Shown here piece after piece: positions 9,231 to 17,499 of a stretch of 64,000 bases of DNA. Position 1 is the stretch's first letter; each line of letters starts with the position of its first letter. The notes beneath the pieces were generated by a model that saw nothing but the letters and a program-made list of their open reading frames with translations, searched no databases and was not told the origin of the DNA. This DNA is from Caulobacter sp. FWC2 (GTDB lineage Bacteria; Pseudomonadota; Alphaproteobacteria; Caulobacterales; Caulobacteraceae): NCBI RefSeq assembly GCF_002742625.1, contig NZ_PEBF01000001.1, positions 3,968,001 through 4,032,000 on the forward strand, in the 5' to 3' direction. The position numbers and the translations under genes were made by a program.

Positions 9231-9231
9231 A

Positions 9232-9244
9232 TCACTTTCATAAA
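9232..9244 (+). promoter_or_regulatory. CTTKCATAA regulon motif, site 4
   Basis: TCACTTTCATAAA ends 43 bases before the ATG of the DUF1295 gene, directly behind the terminator-like hairpin, and so marks a new transcription start region. Confidence 0.42.
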
Positions 9245-9287
9245 AAGATCAAGACGCGCGCCGCGGCGCGCCGAACGGGGGAAGGCG

Positions 9288-10097
9288 ATGCCTGACTATA
9301 TTCTCATTCCGCTGGTGAACGCCGGAGTCATCCTGGCCGTATTCGTGGCCGCCTGGGCCATCTGTGTGGCGATGCGCGACGTCACGCCCGTCGACAGCCT
9401 TTGGGGCCTGGGCATGGGCGTGGTGGCGATCGCGACCTACCTGCAGACCGGCGGCGGCACGCAGCGGCGGATGGTCATGACCGGCATCTGCGTCGCCTGG
9501 GCCCTGCGGCTGGGCGGCTACATGCTGTGGCGCTGGCGCGACCACGGCCCCGACGGTCGCTATGTGCGAATGTTGGCCAAGGCCAAGGAAGAGCGCGGCT
9601 GGGGCTTCGCCCATGCCGCCTTCCGCATGGTGTTCATGCTGCAGATGCCCTTGCTGTGGATGGTCTGCCTGCCCGTCCAGCTGGGCCAGATCGCCGATAC
9701 GCCGACGCAGCTGGGCGTCCTGGGCCTGGTCGGCGCGGGCTTGGCGGTCTTCGGCCTGCTGTTCGAGAGCCTGGCCGACTGGCAGCTGGTGCGGTTCAAG
9801 AAGACCCCCGAAAACGCCGGCAAGGTGATGGACAAGGGCCTGTGGCGCTACACCCGCCACCCCAACTACTTCGGCGACGCCTGCGTCTGGTGGGGCCTGT
9901 TCCTGGTCGCGGCCGAGACGAAGCTAGGCCTGATCTCGATCATCGGCCCGATCTGGCTGGTCTTCACCCTGACCCGCTGGAGCGGCGTGCCGACGGTCGA
10001 GGGCCGCATGCGCCGCCGCAAGCCTGACTACGAGGACTATATGCGCCGTACGTCGGGCTTCTTCCCGTGGCCGCCGAAGCCGGCGAAGGCGGATTGA
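9288..10097 (+). CDS. DUF1295 / steroid 5-alpha-reductase-like membrane protein
   Basis: 269-residue integral membrane protein with several hydrophobic helices and the C-terminal block LWRYTRHPNYFGDACVWWG (about residues 185-203), the hallmark of the DUF1295 and isoprenylcysteine-methyltransferase/3-oxo-5-alpha-steroid 4-dehydrogenase group. These proteins reduce a conjugated double bond or methylate a substrate at the membrane. ATG 9288 follows GGGGAAGG; longer upstream readings run into the preceding gene in another frame. The next gene starts two bases after the stop. The context points to a reductase for a hydrophobic ring substrate; the actual reaction is unknown. Confidence 0.8.
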   Translation: MPDYILIPLVNAGVILAVFVAAWAICVAMRDVTPVDSLWGLGMGVVAIATYLQTGGGTQRRMVMTGICVAWALRLGGYMLWRWRDHGPDGRYVRMLAKAKEERGWGFAHAAFRMVFMLQMPLLWMVCLPVQLGQIADTPTQLGVLGLVGAGLAVFGLLFESLADWQLVRFKKTPENAGKVMDKGLWRYTRHPNYFGDACVWWGLFLVAAETKLGLISIIGPIWLVFTLTRWSGVPTVEGRMRRRKPDYEDYMRRTSGFFPWPPKPAKAD

Positions 10098-10099
10098 GC

Positions 10100-11041
10100 A
10101 TGGCGCTTCCGGCCAACCTCCTAGACCGGCTGAAGGTCCCGGCGATCGCCGCGCCGATGTTCCTGGTGTCCGGGACCGACATGGTGCTGGCCGCCTGCCG
10201 GGCCGGGATCATCGGCTCCTTCCCGGCCAACAACGCCCGCACCCTGGATGACCTCGACGCCTGGATGAGCCTGATCGGCCGCGAACTGCCGGCCGACGCC
10301 CCGCCCTGGGCGATCAACATCATGGTCCACCGCTCCTACGCGCGGAAGGACGAGGAGCTGGAGCTGGTGCTCAAGCACAGGCCGCCGATCGTGATCACCG
10401 CCCTGGGCGCGCCTTCGGGCGTGGTCGACGCGATCCACGGCTATGGCGGCCTGGTCTTCGCGGACGTCAATTCGCTGACCCACGCCGAGAAGGCGGCGGC
10501 GGCCGGCGTCGACGGCCTGATCCTGGTGGCGTCGGGCGCCGGCGGGCATACCGGCCCGATCTCTGGCTTCGCCTTCGCCCCGGCGGTGCGCGAGATGTTC
10601 GACGGGACCATCGTGCTGGGCGGCGGCATCGGCAGCGGCCGCGCGATCCTGGCGGCCAGAGCGCTGGGCGCGGACCTGGCCTATCTCGGCACCCGCCTGA
10701 TCGCCTGCGCCGAAAGCATGGCCCAACCGGAATACAAGCAGATGCTGATCGACTCCCGGGCCGAGGACATCGTCACCTCGGCGGCCCTGACCGGCATTCC
10801 GGCCAACTGGTTGCGCCAGAGCCTGATGGCGGCCGGCTACGATCCAGCGTCCCTGACCGGCCGCGCCGAGATCCAGCTGGGCCGCCCAGAGGACTCGGCC
10901 AAGCGCTGGCGCGACGTCTGGGCGGCGGGCCATGGCGTCGGCGAGGTCAAGGCGATCGAGCCGCTGGCCGCGATCATCGAGACCCTGGCCGCCGACTACG
11001 AACGCTGCCGCGCGACGGTGGGCGCCGACCGGCGAGCTTGA
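10100..11041 (+). CDS. Nitronate monooxygenase family FMN-dependent protein
   Basis: 313-residue TIM-barrel flavoprotein of the 2-nitropropane dioxygenase group: N-terminal PAIAAPMFLVSG, VASGAGGHTG (catalytic histidine, about residues 155-164) and the FMN phosphate block VLGGGIGSGRAI (near 174). Members include true nitronate monooxygenases and FMN-dependent enoyl reductases or oxidases. ATG 10100 is two bases after the DUF1295 stop, so the two are probably co-translated and may act in sequence on one substrate. Nitronate detoxification is not suggested by any neighbour. Confidence 0.8.
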   Translation: MALPANLLDRLKVPAIAAPMFLVSGTDMVLAACRAGIIGSFPANNARTLDDLDAWMSLIGRELPADAPPWAINIMVHRSYARKDEELELVLKHRPPIVITALGAPSGVVDAIHGYGGLVFADVNSLTHAEKAAAAGVDGLILVASGAGGHTGPISGFAFAPAVREMFDGTIVLGGGIGSGRAILAARALGADLAYLGTRLIACAESMAQPEYKQMLIDSRAEDIVTSAALTGIPANWLRQSLMAAGYDPASLTGRAEIQLGRPEDSAKRWRDVWAAGHGVGEVKAIEPLAAIIETLAADYERCRATVGADRRA

Positions 11042-11100
11042 TAGAGAGGGCGGCGCGATGGCTATCGACCTTCCGCCGCCCTCGCCAGATACGGGACCTC

Positions 11101-12060
11101 ATGGCCGAAGACAGTCCGTCGGAAACGATCTCTCCGCGCCCGCTGAACCAGTTGGTGCAGGCCAATTCGGCTACGCGGGCCCTGAACGTGGTGGGGGATC
11201 GCTGGACGCTGATGATCCTCTATCTGGCGTTCCAGCGGGTTCGGCGGTTCGACGATTTCCAGGCGCGGATCGGCCTGGCGCGCAGCCTGCTGACCGACCG
11301 CCTCAAGCGCCTGCAGGCGGCCGGCGTCATGGTCCGCACGCCCTATGCCGAACGCCCCAACTGGTTCGAATACCGACTGACCGAGATGGGCCGCGACCTC
11401 TACAGCGTCGCGCTGGCCATCATCGGCTGGGAGAAGCGCTGGTTCTACGACCCGGCCAATCCCGGTCACCGCCTGCGTCATAGCTGCGGAGCGGAGTTCA
11501 CGCCTGTGCTGGCGTGCGGCCATTGCGGCGAGGTCCTGACGGTCCGCAACGTCATCGTCGAGCCAGGCCCCGGCGCCGGCTATGAGCCCTCTGCCCCGCC
11601 GCGCGCCCAGCGCCGGTCGATCGTTCCGTCGGAGGGTCTGAACAAGGGCAATCCGATGCTTGACCGCGCCTTCCAGGTGCTGGGTGACCGCTGGACCAGC
11701 CATGTAATCGCCTCGGCTTTCGCGGGCCGGCGGCGGTTCGGTGACTTCCAGGAAGCGCTGGCCATCGCCCCCAACATCCTGACTGACCGCCTGGGACGGC
11801 TGGTCGAGCTGGGCATCCTGCAGCGGGAGCTCTACCAGACCCGGCCCGAGCGCTGGGAATACCGCCTGACCGATGAGGGCAAGGACCTGCACCCGCTGAT
11901 CATCGAGCTGAACCGCTGGGGCGACCGCTGGCTGGCGACGGAAGCCGGACCGCCCACGCTGATGCGGCACCGCACCTGCGGCGCCGTGCTGGAACCGCGC
12001 ATGACCTGCGACCAGTGCGGCGGGCCGGCGGACCTGACGACCGTCCGGCCGCCCGCCTAA
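11101..12060 (+). CDS. Tandem HxlR-type winged-helix transcriptional regulator (copy 2)
   Basis: With the ATG at 11101 this protein has 319 residues, exactly like the regulator at 3101, and the same two-domain HxlR plan. Each repeat carries a near-identical core (LNVVGDRWTLMILYLAF and FQVLGDRWTSHVIASAF) and a cysteine tail (CGHCG, CDQCG). Upstream in-frame starts exist back to a TTG at 11038 overlapping the previous stop, but the family match begins after 11101. It is the third gene of the DUF1295/NMO unit, and its end overlaps the convergent NTF2 gene by four bases. Likely a paralogue by gene duplication. Confidence 0.82.
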   Translation: MAEDSPSETISPRPLNQLVQANSATRALNVVGDRWTLMILYLAFQRVRRFDDFQARIGLARSLLTDRLKRLQAAGVMVRTPYAERPNWFEYRLTEMGRDLYSVALAIIGWEKRWFYDPANPGHRLRHSCGAEFTPVLACGHCGEVLTVRNVIVEPGPGAGYEPSAPPRAQRRSIVPSEGLNKGNPMLDRAFQVLGDRWTSHVIASAFAGRRRFGDFQEALAIAPNILTDRLGRLVELGILQRELYQTRPERWEYRLTDEGKDLHPLIIELNRWGDRWLATEAGPPTLMRHRTCGAVLEPRMTCDQCGGPADLTTVRPPA

Positions 12061-12572
12061 CGAGCCACCGGTCGGTCGATCATTTCCTTGACCTCGGCGG
12101 AGAACCGCTCGCCGTTCTTCATCGCCAGGCTGAGGCGGCCGTCGAAATATTCGCGCCACTCGCAGACCTTGTCGCCCCGGAACTCCAGGCTACCGGCATA
12201 GGGAATGGCGATGTGCTCGCCGGTGTGGAACCAGAACTCGTCGACGCCTTCCATGAACAGGCGATGGTCGTTCTCGGCGTGGTCGAAGATCCGCCAGTGG
12301 TTGGTTTTGATCTTGGACGCCATGGCCACCAGCACTTCGCGCATGGCCGCCTTGCCGCGGATGGCCGGGGCGAAGCCCCCCGAGTTGCGCCAGATGATGT
12401 CGTCGGTGACGTGGACCAGCACGCCCTCGACGTCCTGGCGACGCCAGGCCGCGATGATGGCTTCCAGGACCGGGTAAAGACGGGCCATGCCTGCGGCCTC
12501 CGCTGAAGTGATGGGAAGAAGGGCCAGGGCCGCGCCCAGGCCCACGAGATCGCGTCGCGCCAGGCCGCTCAC
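12057..12572 (-). CDS. Exported NTF2/SnoaL-fold protein (limonene-epoxide-hydrolase-like), Tat signal
   Basis: 171 residues if read from the GTG at 12572, whose GTGA overlaps the upstream stop by four bases, a typical coupled start. That start adds a Tat-like leader (LARRDLVGLGAALALL, then SAEA) before the NTF2-like domain (MARLYPVLEAIIAAWRRQDV...). Blocks FMEGVDEF and CEWREYFDGRL align with the limonene-1,2-epoxide hydrolase family, but the Arg of the family's R-x-D pair is Gly here. Partner of the cytoplasmic paralogue just upstream. Enzyme, isomerase or binding role is undecided. Confidence 0.72.
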   Translation of the reverse strand: MSGLARRDLVGLGAALALLPITSAEAAGMARLYPVLEAIIAAWRRQDVEGVLVHVTDDIIWRNSGGFAPAIRGKAAMREVLVAMASKIKTNHWRIFDHAENDHRLFMEGVDEFWFHTGEHIAIPYAGSLEFRGDKVCEWREYFDGRLSLAMKNGERFSAEVKEMIDRPVAR

Positions 12573-13000
12573 CCGACGGCCTCCCGACCGATCAGCGCAT
12601 CGACCTGGGCGGTAAACGGCTCGCCGGCCTTCTGCTGGGCGATGACGGCCAAATCGACATAGTCGCGCCAGCCGGTGATCAGGCCGTCGCGGAAGTCGAG
12701 CACGCCGGCATAGGGCACGGCCATGCGCTTGCCGTCGGTCGTGCGGTAGTCGTCGACGCCCTCCAGGAACAGGCGGTCGGCCGTCTCGGCGTGGTGGAAG
12801 ATCCGCCACTGGATGTCGTGCATGTCGCTCTGGAACCTGACCAGCAGCTTGCGCGCCGCCGCCTTGCCCTTGATCGGCGGCAAGGCCGGAGCCGCATAGT
12901 GCCAGACAATGTCGTCGGACATGTAGCTCAGCACCTTATCGACATCCTTGGCCTGCCAGGCGGAGATGACTTCGGTCAAACGGGAGTACAGCGCGCCCAT
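12569..13000 (-). CDS. NTF2/SnoaL-fold protein (limonene-epoxide-hydrolase-like)
   Basis: 143-residue single-domain protein without a signal peptide. SDDIVWHYAAPALPPIKG, FLEGVDDY and ITGWRDYVD place it in the SnoaL/limonene-1,2-epoxide-hydrolase superfamily of cone-shaped alpha+beta barrels with a hydrophobic pocket. As in its downstream neighbour, the Arg of the R-x-D catalytic pair is Gly, so hydrolase activity of the classical type is doubtful. It lies downstream of the TonB receptor gene on the same strand, separated by a terminator, and ends in a GTGA overlap with the exported paralogue. Confidence 0.78.
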   Translation of the reverse strand: MGALYSRLTEVISAWQAKDVDKVLSYMSDDIVWHYAAPALPPIKGKAAARKLLVRFQSDMHDIQWRIFHHAETADRLFLEGVDDYRTTDGKRMAVPYAGVLDFRDGLITGWRDYVDLAVIAQQKAGEPFTAQVDALIGREAVG

Positions 13001-13009
13001 CGGCCCCTC

Positions 13010-13048
13010 AAAAAGAAAGCGCCGGACAGCCCCTAAGGCCGCCGGCGC
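13010..13048 (-). terminator. Intrinsic terminator after TonB receptor 1
   Basis: On the minus strand GGCGCCGG and CCGGCGC (13019-13048) enclose a GC-rich loop and are followed by TTTCTTTTT (13010-13018), a standard Rho-independent signal. Confidence 0.7.
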
Positions 13049-13060
13049 CAGGATAGGGAG

Positions 13061-15364
13061 TTAGAACTTGGTCGAAAGCTCGACGCCGAAGGTGCGCGGC
13101 GCGCCGAACGACGACACCGCATCGCCCAGGATGTCGATGATGTTGGTGCGGTAGACCTTGTCCGTCAGGTTGCGCCCCCAGACCGAGACCGCCCACGGCT
13201 TGTCCGCCGGCGACAGGCTGATGCGGCCATCGAGCAGACCGTAGGGCTTTTCATACTGAACCGTGTCCGGGGCCCAGAACATCTTGCCCTGCTTCTTGTA
13301 GGCCAGCTTGAAGTGCAGCGCGTCCTCAAGCCCGAAGGCCGAGGTCGTGTACTCGGCGCTGGCCGACAGCTGGTACTTCGGCGTCCGCTGCATGAAGTTG
13401 TCGTTGTACGAGATCTTGGTCACCGGATCGACGAAGTCCGTGTACTTGGCGTCTAGGATCGAACCGCCCAGCGCCAGGCGCAGACCCTGCATCGGCGCGA
13501 TCTGGAACTCCGACTCCACGCCCTTGATCTCGGCGGCGCCGGCGTTGGAAATCACGTTGCACAGGCAGGTGCCGTCGGTGCGCTGCACCTGCAGGTCGGT
13601 GTAGTCCATGAAGAACACCGAAGTGTTCCACCGCGCGCGGCGGTCCAGGAACTCCCACTTGTAGCCGGCTTCGTAATTGGTGACCGACTCCGGGCGGTAG
13701 GGTTGTTGCGCGGCGAACGCGTTCGGCGCGTCGTTCTGGAAGCCACCGCCCTTGAAGCCCACCGAGACCGTGGCATAGGCCATGAAGTCGTCGTTCGGCG
13801 TCCAGGTCAGGGTGGCCTGCGGGGTGACCTTCGACCACTTCTGGGCATAGGGCGTGAAGAAGCCGTTCGCGTCGGTCAGCGGGGTCAGCGGAACCTTGTC
13901 GTTGGGGTTCAGCTTGTCGCCCAGGGCGATCGCCCTGCCCTCCTGGGTGCCGCTCTTCTTGTCGCGCGTGTAGCGGACACCGGCTTCCAGCTTCACCGTG
14001 TCGGTAAACTTGTAGCCGAGTTGGGCGAAGACGGCGATGTCGCGGTTCAGGCCGTGGTCATCCCAGTAGCTCTCCCCCGACAGCGAGGGCAGCACCGTGC
14101 TCTCGCCCCAGAAGCGGTTGGTCTGACGCACCTTGTTGTGCAGGTAGAAGCCGCCGACGATCCAGTCGAAGCGGCTGTTGTCGTAGTGCGAGGTCAGGCG
14201 CACTTCCTGGGTGAACTGGGCGATATCCTCGACGAAGTTCACCGGCTCGGCGAACAGCAGCGGGGTGACGACGCCATAGCCGTTGCTCGGACCGACGCCC
14301 GACTGATCGTACAGCGTGAACGCCTGACCGCCTCGATAGCCGGTCACCGAGGTGAAGCCGACATCCGGGAAGATGTCCTTGTCGACCTTCAGGATGAAGC
14401 TGGCCGACTCGTGCTGAACGCGTTGGCGGGTCGGGGCGGCGTCGCCCTTGAACTGCGGCCACATCGGCAGGCTCTCGCGGATCGAGAGGCCGCCACGGAT
14501 GGCGGCGATGGCCAGGCGGGCCTTGTACCAGGGCGCGAAGCACTGGGCCGGCGTGGTGCAGGTCGTCTCGCCCATGCCGACGCGGTTGGGGCCGTTGCTG
14601 GTATCCCAATTGTAGTCGGCGATGAAGTGGACGCGCAGGTCGCTGCCCTCGGGCTTGTAAAGCAGCTGACCGCGGATTTGCTTGGAGTCCAGGTCCTCCA
14701 GATCGACATCGTGCAGGATGTCCTTGGCGTAGCCGGAGTGGTTGATCGTCTGGAACGACAGGCGGCCCGCCAGGTTGCTGGTGATCGGACCGGTCACGTG
14801 GCCCGTGGTCTGTTGCAGGTTGTAGTTGCCGAAGGTCACGGCGACCTGACCGCTATAGTCGAACCGCGGCGCAGCCGAGATGACGCTGATGGCGCCGCCG
14901 GCGACGTTCTTGCCCAGCACCACGCCCTGCGGACCGCGGATCAGCTCGACCCGGTCGATGTCGTAGAAGGACGTGTTCAGGTTGCCCGAGCGGCTGACAT
15001 AGACGTCATCGACGAAGGTCGAGACCGACTGGTCGGCGGTCGGCGCCGACAGGCGGGTGTTGACCACGCCGCGGATATTGAGCTCCAGCGCCTGGGGCGA
15101 GTTCTGGGTGAAGGACAGGCCGACGGTCGCGTGGCCCAGGTCCTCGGAGTTCATGATCTTGTCGCGCGCCAGGGTCTCGCCGCCGACGGCCGAGATCGAA
15201 AGGGGCGCCTGCTGCAGGTTCACTTCGCGCTTTTGCGCGGTGACCAGCAGTTCCTCGAGGGTGTTCTGCGGCGCGGTCTGATCGGCCGAAGCGGCGAGCG
15301 CGGGCGCGGCGAAACCGACCCCCGCGATGAGCGCGATGATGGAAGCGGATCTCTTGAGATGCAT
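13061..15364 (-). CDS. TonB-dependent outer-membrane receptor 1
   Basis: 767 residues: Sec signal peptide ending APALA (about residue 24), plug domain (about 35-160; LEELLVTAQKREVNLQQAP, VELIRGPQGVVLGKN) and a 22-strand beta-barrel ending in aromatic F (ELSTKF). Expected to bring a large or scarce ligand across the outer membrane using TonB energy. The GGGGAGGAA ribosome site supports ATG 15364. It is transcribed away from an NTF2-like gene; the shared 450-base upstream region carries two copies of the CTTKCATAA motif. Context suggests uptake of the hydrophobic substrate degraded by this block rather than a siderophore. Confidence 0.92.
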   Translation of the reverse strand: MHLKRSASIIALIAGVGFAAPALAASADQTAPQNTLEELLVTAQKREVNLQQAPLSISAVGGETLARDKIMNSEDLGHATVGLSFTQNSPQALELNIRGVVNTRLSAPTADQSVSTFVDDVYVSRSGNLNTSFYDIDRVELIRGPQGVVLGKNVAGGAISVISAAPRFDYSGQVAVTFGNYNLQQTTGHVTGPITSNLAGRLSFQTINHSGYAKDILHDVDLEDLDSKQIRGQLLYKPEGSDLRVHFIADYNWDTSNGPNRVGMGETTCTTPAQCFAPWYKARLAIAAIRGGLSIRESLPMWPQFKGDAAPTRQRVQHESASFILKVDKDIFPDVGFTSVTGYRGGQAFTLYDQSGVGPSNGYGVVTPLLFAEPVNFVEDIAQFTQEVRLTSHYDNSRFDWIVGGFYLHNKVRQTNRFWGESTVLPSLSGESYWDDHGLNRDIAVFAQLGYKFTDTVKLEAGVRYTRDKKSGTQEGRAIALGDKLNPNDKVPLTPLTDANGFFTPYAQKWSKVTPQATLTWTPNDDFMAYATVSVGFKGGGFQNDAPNAFAAQQPYRPESVTNYEAGYKWEFLDRRARWNTSVFFMDYTDLQVQRTDGTCLCNVISNAGAAEIKGVESEFQIAPMQGLRLALGGSILDAKYTDFVDPVTKISYNDNFMQRTPKYQLSASAEYTTSAFGLEDALHFKLAYKKQGKMFWAPDTVQYEKPYGLLDGRISLSPADKPWAVSVWGRNLTDKVYRTNIIDILGDAVSSFGAPRTFGVELSTKF

Positions 15365-15815
15365 GTCATTCCTCCCCGGGGACCTGCGCCGATCGATCGG
15401 TCTTGGAGTCCCTTGTGTTGACGACCGGGCAAGCCCGGGTGGTTGCGGCTCGAGGGGGTGGCGCGCTGCTGGGGCGGTGTCGTGCTCGCGACGGCCGAGG
15501 CCATATAACGTTCGCTTGCATAACAGAAAGACATCGAATGGAACACGAGATCGCGGCGATCAGCACGACGACATCGTGAAAGCCCCTGTGAAGCGCTTCC
15601 CTCTCCTGTTTCAAGGCTCTTGAACGGCCTATGTGGCGAGAATTGATCTTTTAGTCTCGTAACGCAAGTGTCTATTTTGGGGGCCAGGACCACCGCCCTT
15701 CGCCCCACGGTCGGGGTCGACAGGCGCGCACGCCTGACATTAAGTACGGTTATGAAAGTTCAAAAGAACAATGCCGGCTCCAGCCAAGCTTGAAGCCGAT
15801 TTCAGGGAGAGAACC
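15365..15815. promoter_or_regulatory. Divergent promoter region with two CTTKCATAA motifs
   Basis: 451 bases between the TonB receptor and an NTF2-like gene, without a credible gene. It holds TCGCTTGCATAAC (15512-15524, plus strand) and, on the minus strand, GAACTTTCATAACC (15748-15761), the latter 54 bases before ATG 15816. A weaker minus-strand variant, ACTTGCGTTAC, ends at about 15660. This is the densest cluster of the motif in the window. Confidence 0.45.
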
Positions 15816-16226
15816 ATGCTGACCAATGAACAGAAGATCGCGCGCGGGCTTGAGATGGCCGACGCCTGGAAGCGCATGGACTGGCGTGGAATCGCCGACA
15901 TGTTCACGCCCGACGGCGTTTTGCACTCGATGATGGTCGAACCCATCGTCGGGCGCGAAGCGATCTATGCCCGCGTCTCCGCGCTGGGCGACGGGCTCGA
16001 GCAGATCGAGCTGAAGATCCATCACATCGGCGTCGTGGATGGCCTGCTGTTCATGGAGCGCAGCGACGAGTTCACGATCCGGGGCAAGTTCGGTTCGGCC
16101 CCGGTGGTCGGGATCCTCGAATTCGAAGGCGACCTGATCAAGACCTGGCGCGAGTACTACGACCGCGCCCACCTGCTGAAGGCCATGGGCCTAGTCCAGG
16201 ATTTCGACCAAGCCGGTCGCCACTAG
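15816..16226 (+). CDS. NTF2/SnoaL-fold protein with epoxide-hydrolase-like R-x-D pair
   Basis: 136-residue cytoplasmic protein; ATG 15816 follows AGGGAGA. FMERSDEF keeps the Arg-x-Asp pair and TWREYYDRA the second Asp block of limonene-1,2-epoxide hydrolases, whose mechanism uses an Asp-Arg-Asp triad. It is clearly paralogous to the exported protein at 19102 (shared MMVxPxxGRxAIY, VVGxLxxxGxxxxWREYYDRA). It diverges from TonB receptor 1 and has the CTTKCATAA motif 54 bases upstream. Epoxide hydrolysis or isomerisation of a terpenoid-like intermediate is an inference. Confidence 0.78.
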   Translation: MLTNEQKIARGLEMADAWKRMDWRGIADMFTPDGVLHSMMVEPIVGREAIYARVSALGDGLEQIELKIHHIGVVDGLLFMERSDEFTIRGKFGSAPVVGILEFEGDLIKTWREYYDRAHLLKAMGLVQDFDQAGRH

Positions 16227-16238
16227 CGCGACACAAAA

Positions 16239-16265
16239 AGGGCGGGCCCCGCGAAGGACCCGCCC
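16239..16265 (-). terminator. Terminator between convergent NTF2-like genes
   Basis: The hairpin GGCGGGCCC...GGACCCGCC (about 16241-16263) is followed on the minus strand by CTTTTTGTG, giving a good intrinsic terminator for the carotenoid-oxygenase/SDR/NTF2 operon. In the plus direction it has no U-tract. Confidence 0.6.
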
Positions 16266-16304
16266 CAGTCTCGCGGCGCGATAGGAAAGGCCGCGGATCT
16301 CTCG

Positions 16305-16706
16305 TCAGCGACCGAACGGACGCAGGGCCGCCGACTTGGCCGAGTCCAGATACTCGTCCAGCCGCGTGATCAGGCCGTTCTCGATCTTGATGACCACGCA
16401 GGCGTCCATCGCCCAGCGCTCGCCATTGGGCAGGGTGGCCTCCAGCACGTGCTGCTGCACAAAGCCGTCGGGCAGCGCCTCGACGCGCAGGACGCGATAG
16501 TTGCGGTCAGGCAGGGTCTTCACGAACCAGGCCAGCACCTTGAGGTTCTGGTCGACGGTCTGCTCGATATTGTCGGTGTTGTGCCACAGCTTGGCGTCGG
16601 GCGCGTAGAAGGCCCGGACGGCTTCACCGTCCCCGTCCTGGATGGCGGCCACGAAGCGCTTGGCGAAATCCACATAGTCCATTTTTGGGGTGTCGGGCTT
16701 GGACAT
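16305..16706 (-). CDS. SnoaL-like NTF2-fold protein
   Basis: 133 residues, SnoaL_2-like: FAKRFVAAIQDGDGEAVRAFYAPDAKLWHNTDN at the N-terminal half and VIKIENGLITRLDEYLD at the end. It belongs to a different subgroup from the other four NTF2 proteins nearby and lacks their R-x-D pair. No signal peptide. The GAGGAGC ribosome site supports ATG 16706, nine bases after the SDR stop, so it is the third gene of the carotenoid-oxygenase operon. Could be an isomerase or cyclase-type enzyme acting on the cleavage product; function not assignable. Confidence 0.78.
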   Translation of the reverse strand: MSKPDTPKMDYVDFAKRFVAAIQDGDGEAVRAFYAPDAKLWHNTDNIEQTVDQNLKVLAWFVKTLPDRNYRVLRVEALPDGFVQQHVLEATLPNGERWAMDACVVIKIENGLITRLDEYLDSAKSAALRPFGR

Positions 16707-16715
16707 GAACGCTCC

Positions 16716-17474
16716 TCAGCGGCCAGTGGTGACGCGCTCGCCCGCCAGGGAGCGCCGCATTTGAAGTTCGAAGCCCTTCGGATCGCGGGCCAGACTGGCG
16801 CGCACGTCGATGGCCATGAAATCGGTGTCAACCTCGTCGGCCTTGCGCTTGATGGCCTTCAGGCCCGCCTCGGCGATGGTCGCGGGCGTCTCCTTGAAGC
16901 CCTCGACATGGCTGGCCATCCGCGTGTCGACCGAGCCGACGATCAGGGCGACGACATTGGTGTTCTGCGGGGCCAGTTCGGCGCGCAGGCAGGTGCTCAT
17001 CGCTCGCGCCGCGAACTTGGACGGGCTGTAGCCGCCCATGCCCGGCACCGCCACGAGGCCGCCGGCCGACAGCACGTTGACGATCGTGCTCTCCGGGCTC
17101 TTGGCCAGGATCGGCGCGAAGGCGCGGCTCATGCCCAGGGGGCCGAAATAGTTGACCTCCATCTCCAGCCGCGCGGTCTCCAGGTCAGGCGCCTTGAGCA
17201 GGGTCTGCATGCCGAACTGGCCGGCGTTGTTGACCACGATCGTGACGTCCTGGCATTGCGCGGCAGCGGCGGTGATCGTCTCGGGCTTGGTGACGTCCAG
17301 CGCGATGGCCACGACCTTGCCGCCGGCCTCGTCGACCAGATGCTGGGCGCTGGCGACGTCGCGCGCGCCGACATAGACCTTGGCCGCCCCGGCGGCGACG
17401 AACGCCCGCACGAAGGCTTCGCCGATGCCCCGGTTGCCGCCGGTCACCAGCGCGACGCTGTTCTTGATATCCAT
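16716..17474 (-). CDS. SDR family NAD(P)-dependent oxidoreductase
   Basis: 252-residue classical short-chain dehydrogenase: cofactor loop GGNRGIG (about residues 12-18), VVNNAG (about 79-84), catalytic Ser in VLSAGG and YSPSK (near 148). AGGAG precedes the ATG. It lies between the carotenoid-cleavage-type dioxygenase (25-base gap) and a SnoaL-like gene (9-base gap), so oxidation or reduction of the aldehyde or alcohol made by the dioxygenase is a reasonable guess. Confidence 0.83.
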   Translation of the reverse strand: MDIKNSVALVTGGNRGIGEAFVRAFVAAGAAKVYVGARDVASAQHLVDEAGGKVVAIALDVTKPETITAAAAQCQDVTIVVNNAGQFGMQTLLKAPDLETARLEMEVNYFGPLGMSRAFAPILAKSPESTIVNVLSAGGLVAVPGMGGYSPSKFAARAMSTCLRAELAPQNTNVVALIVGSVDTRMASHVEGFKETPATIAEAGLKAIKRKADEVDTDFMAIDVRASLARDPKGFELQMRRSLAGERVTTGR

Positions 17475-17499
17475 CTGAAACTCCTGGATTTCGACTCGT

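Noticed and set aside
7680-9287. Extension of the DUF1295 frame upstream over the CoA-ligase gene
   Set aside because: This part is an out-of-frame shadow of the ligase. A terminator-like hairpin, a motif site and a GGGGAAGG ribosome site place the real start at 9288.
12057-12809. Longer reading of the exported NTF2 gene starting at 12809
   Set aside because: Codons upstream of 12572 run through the neighbouring NTF2 gene in another frame and give no family similarity; the GTGA overlap and signal peptide support 12572.
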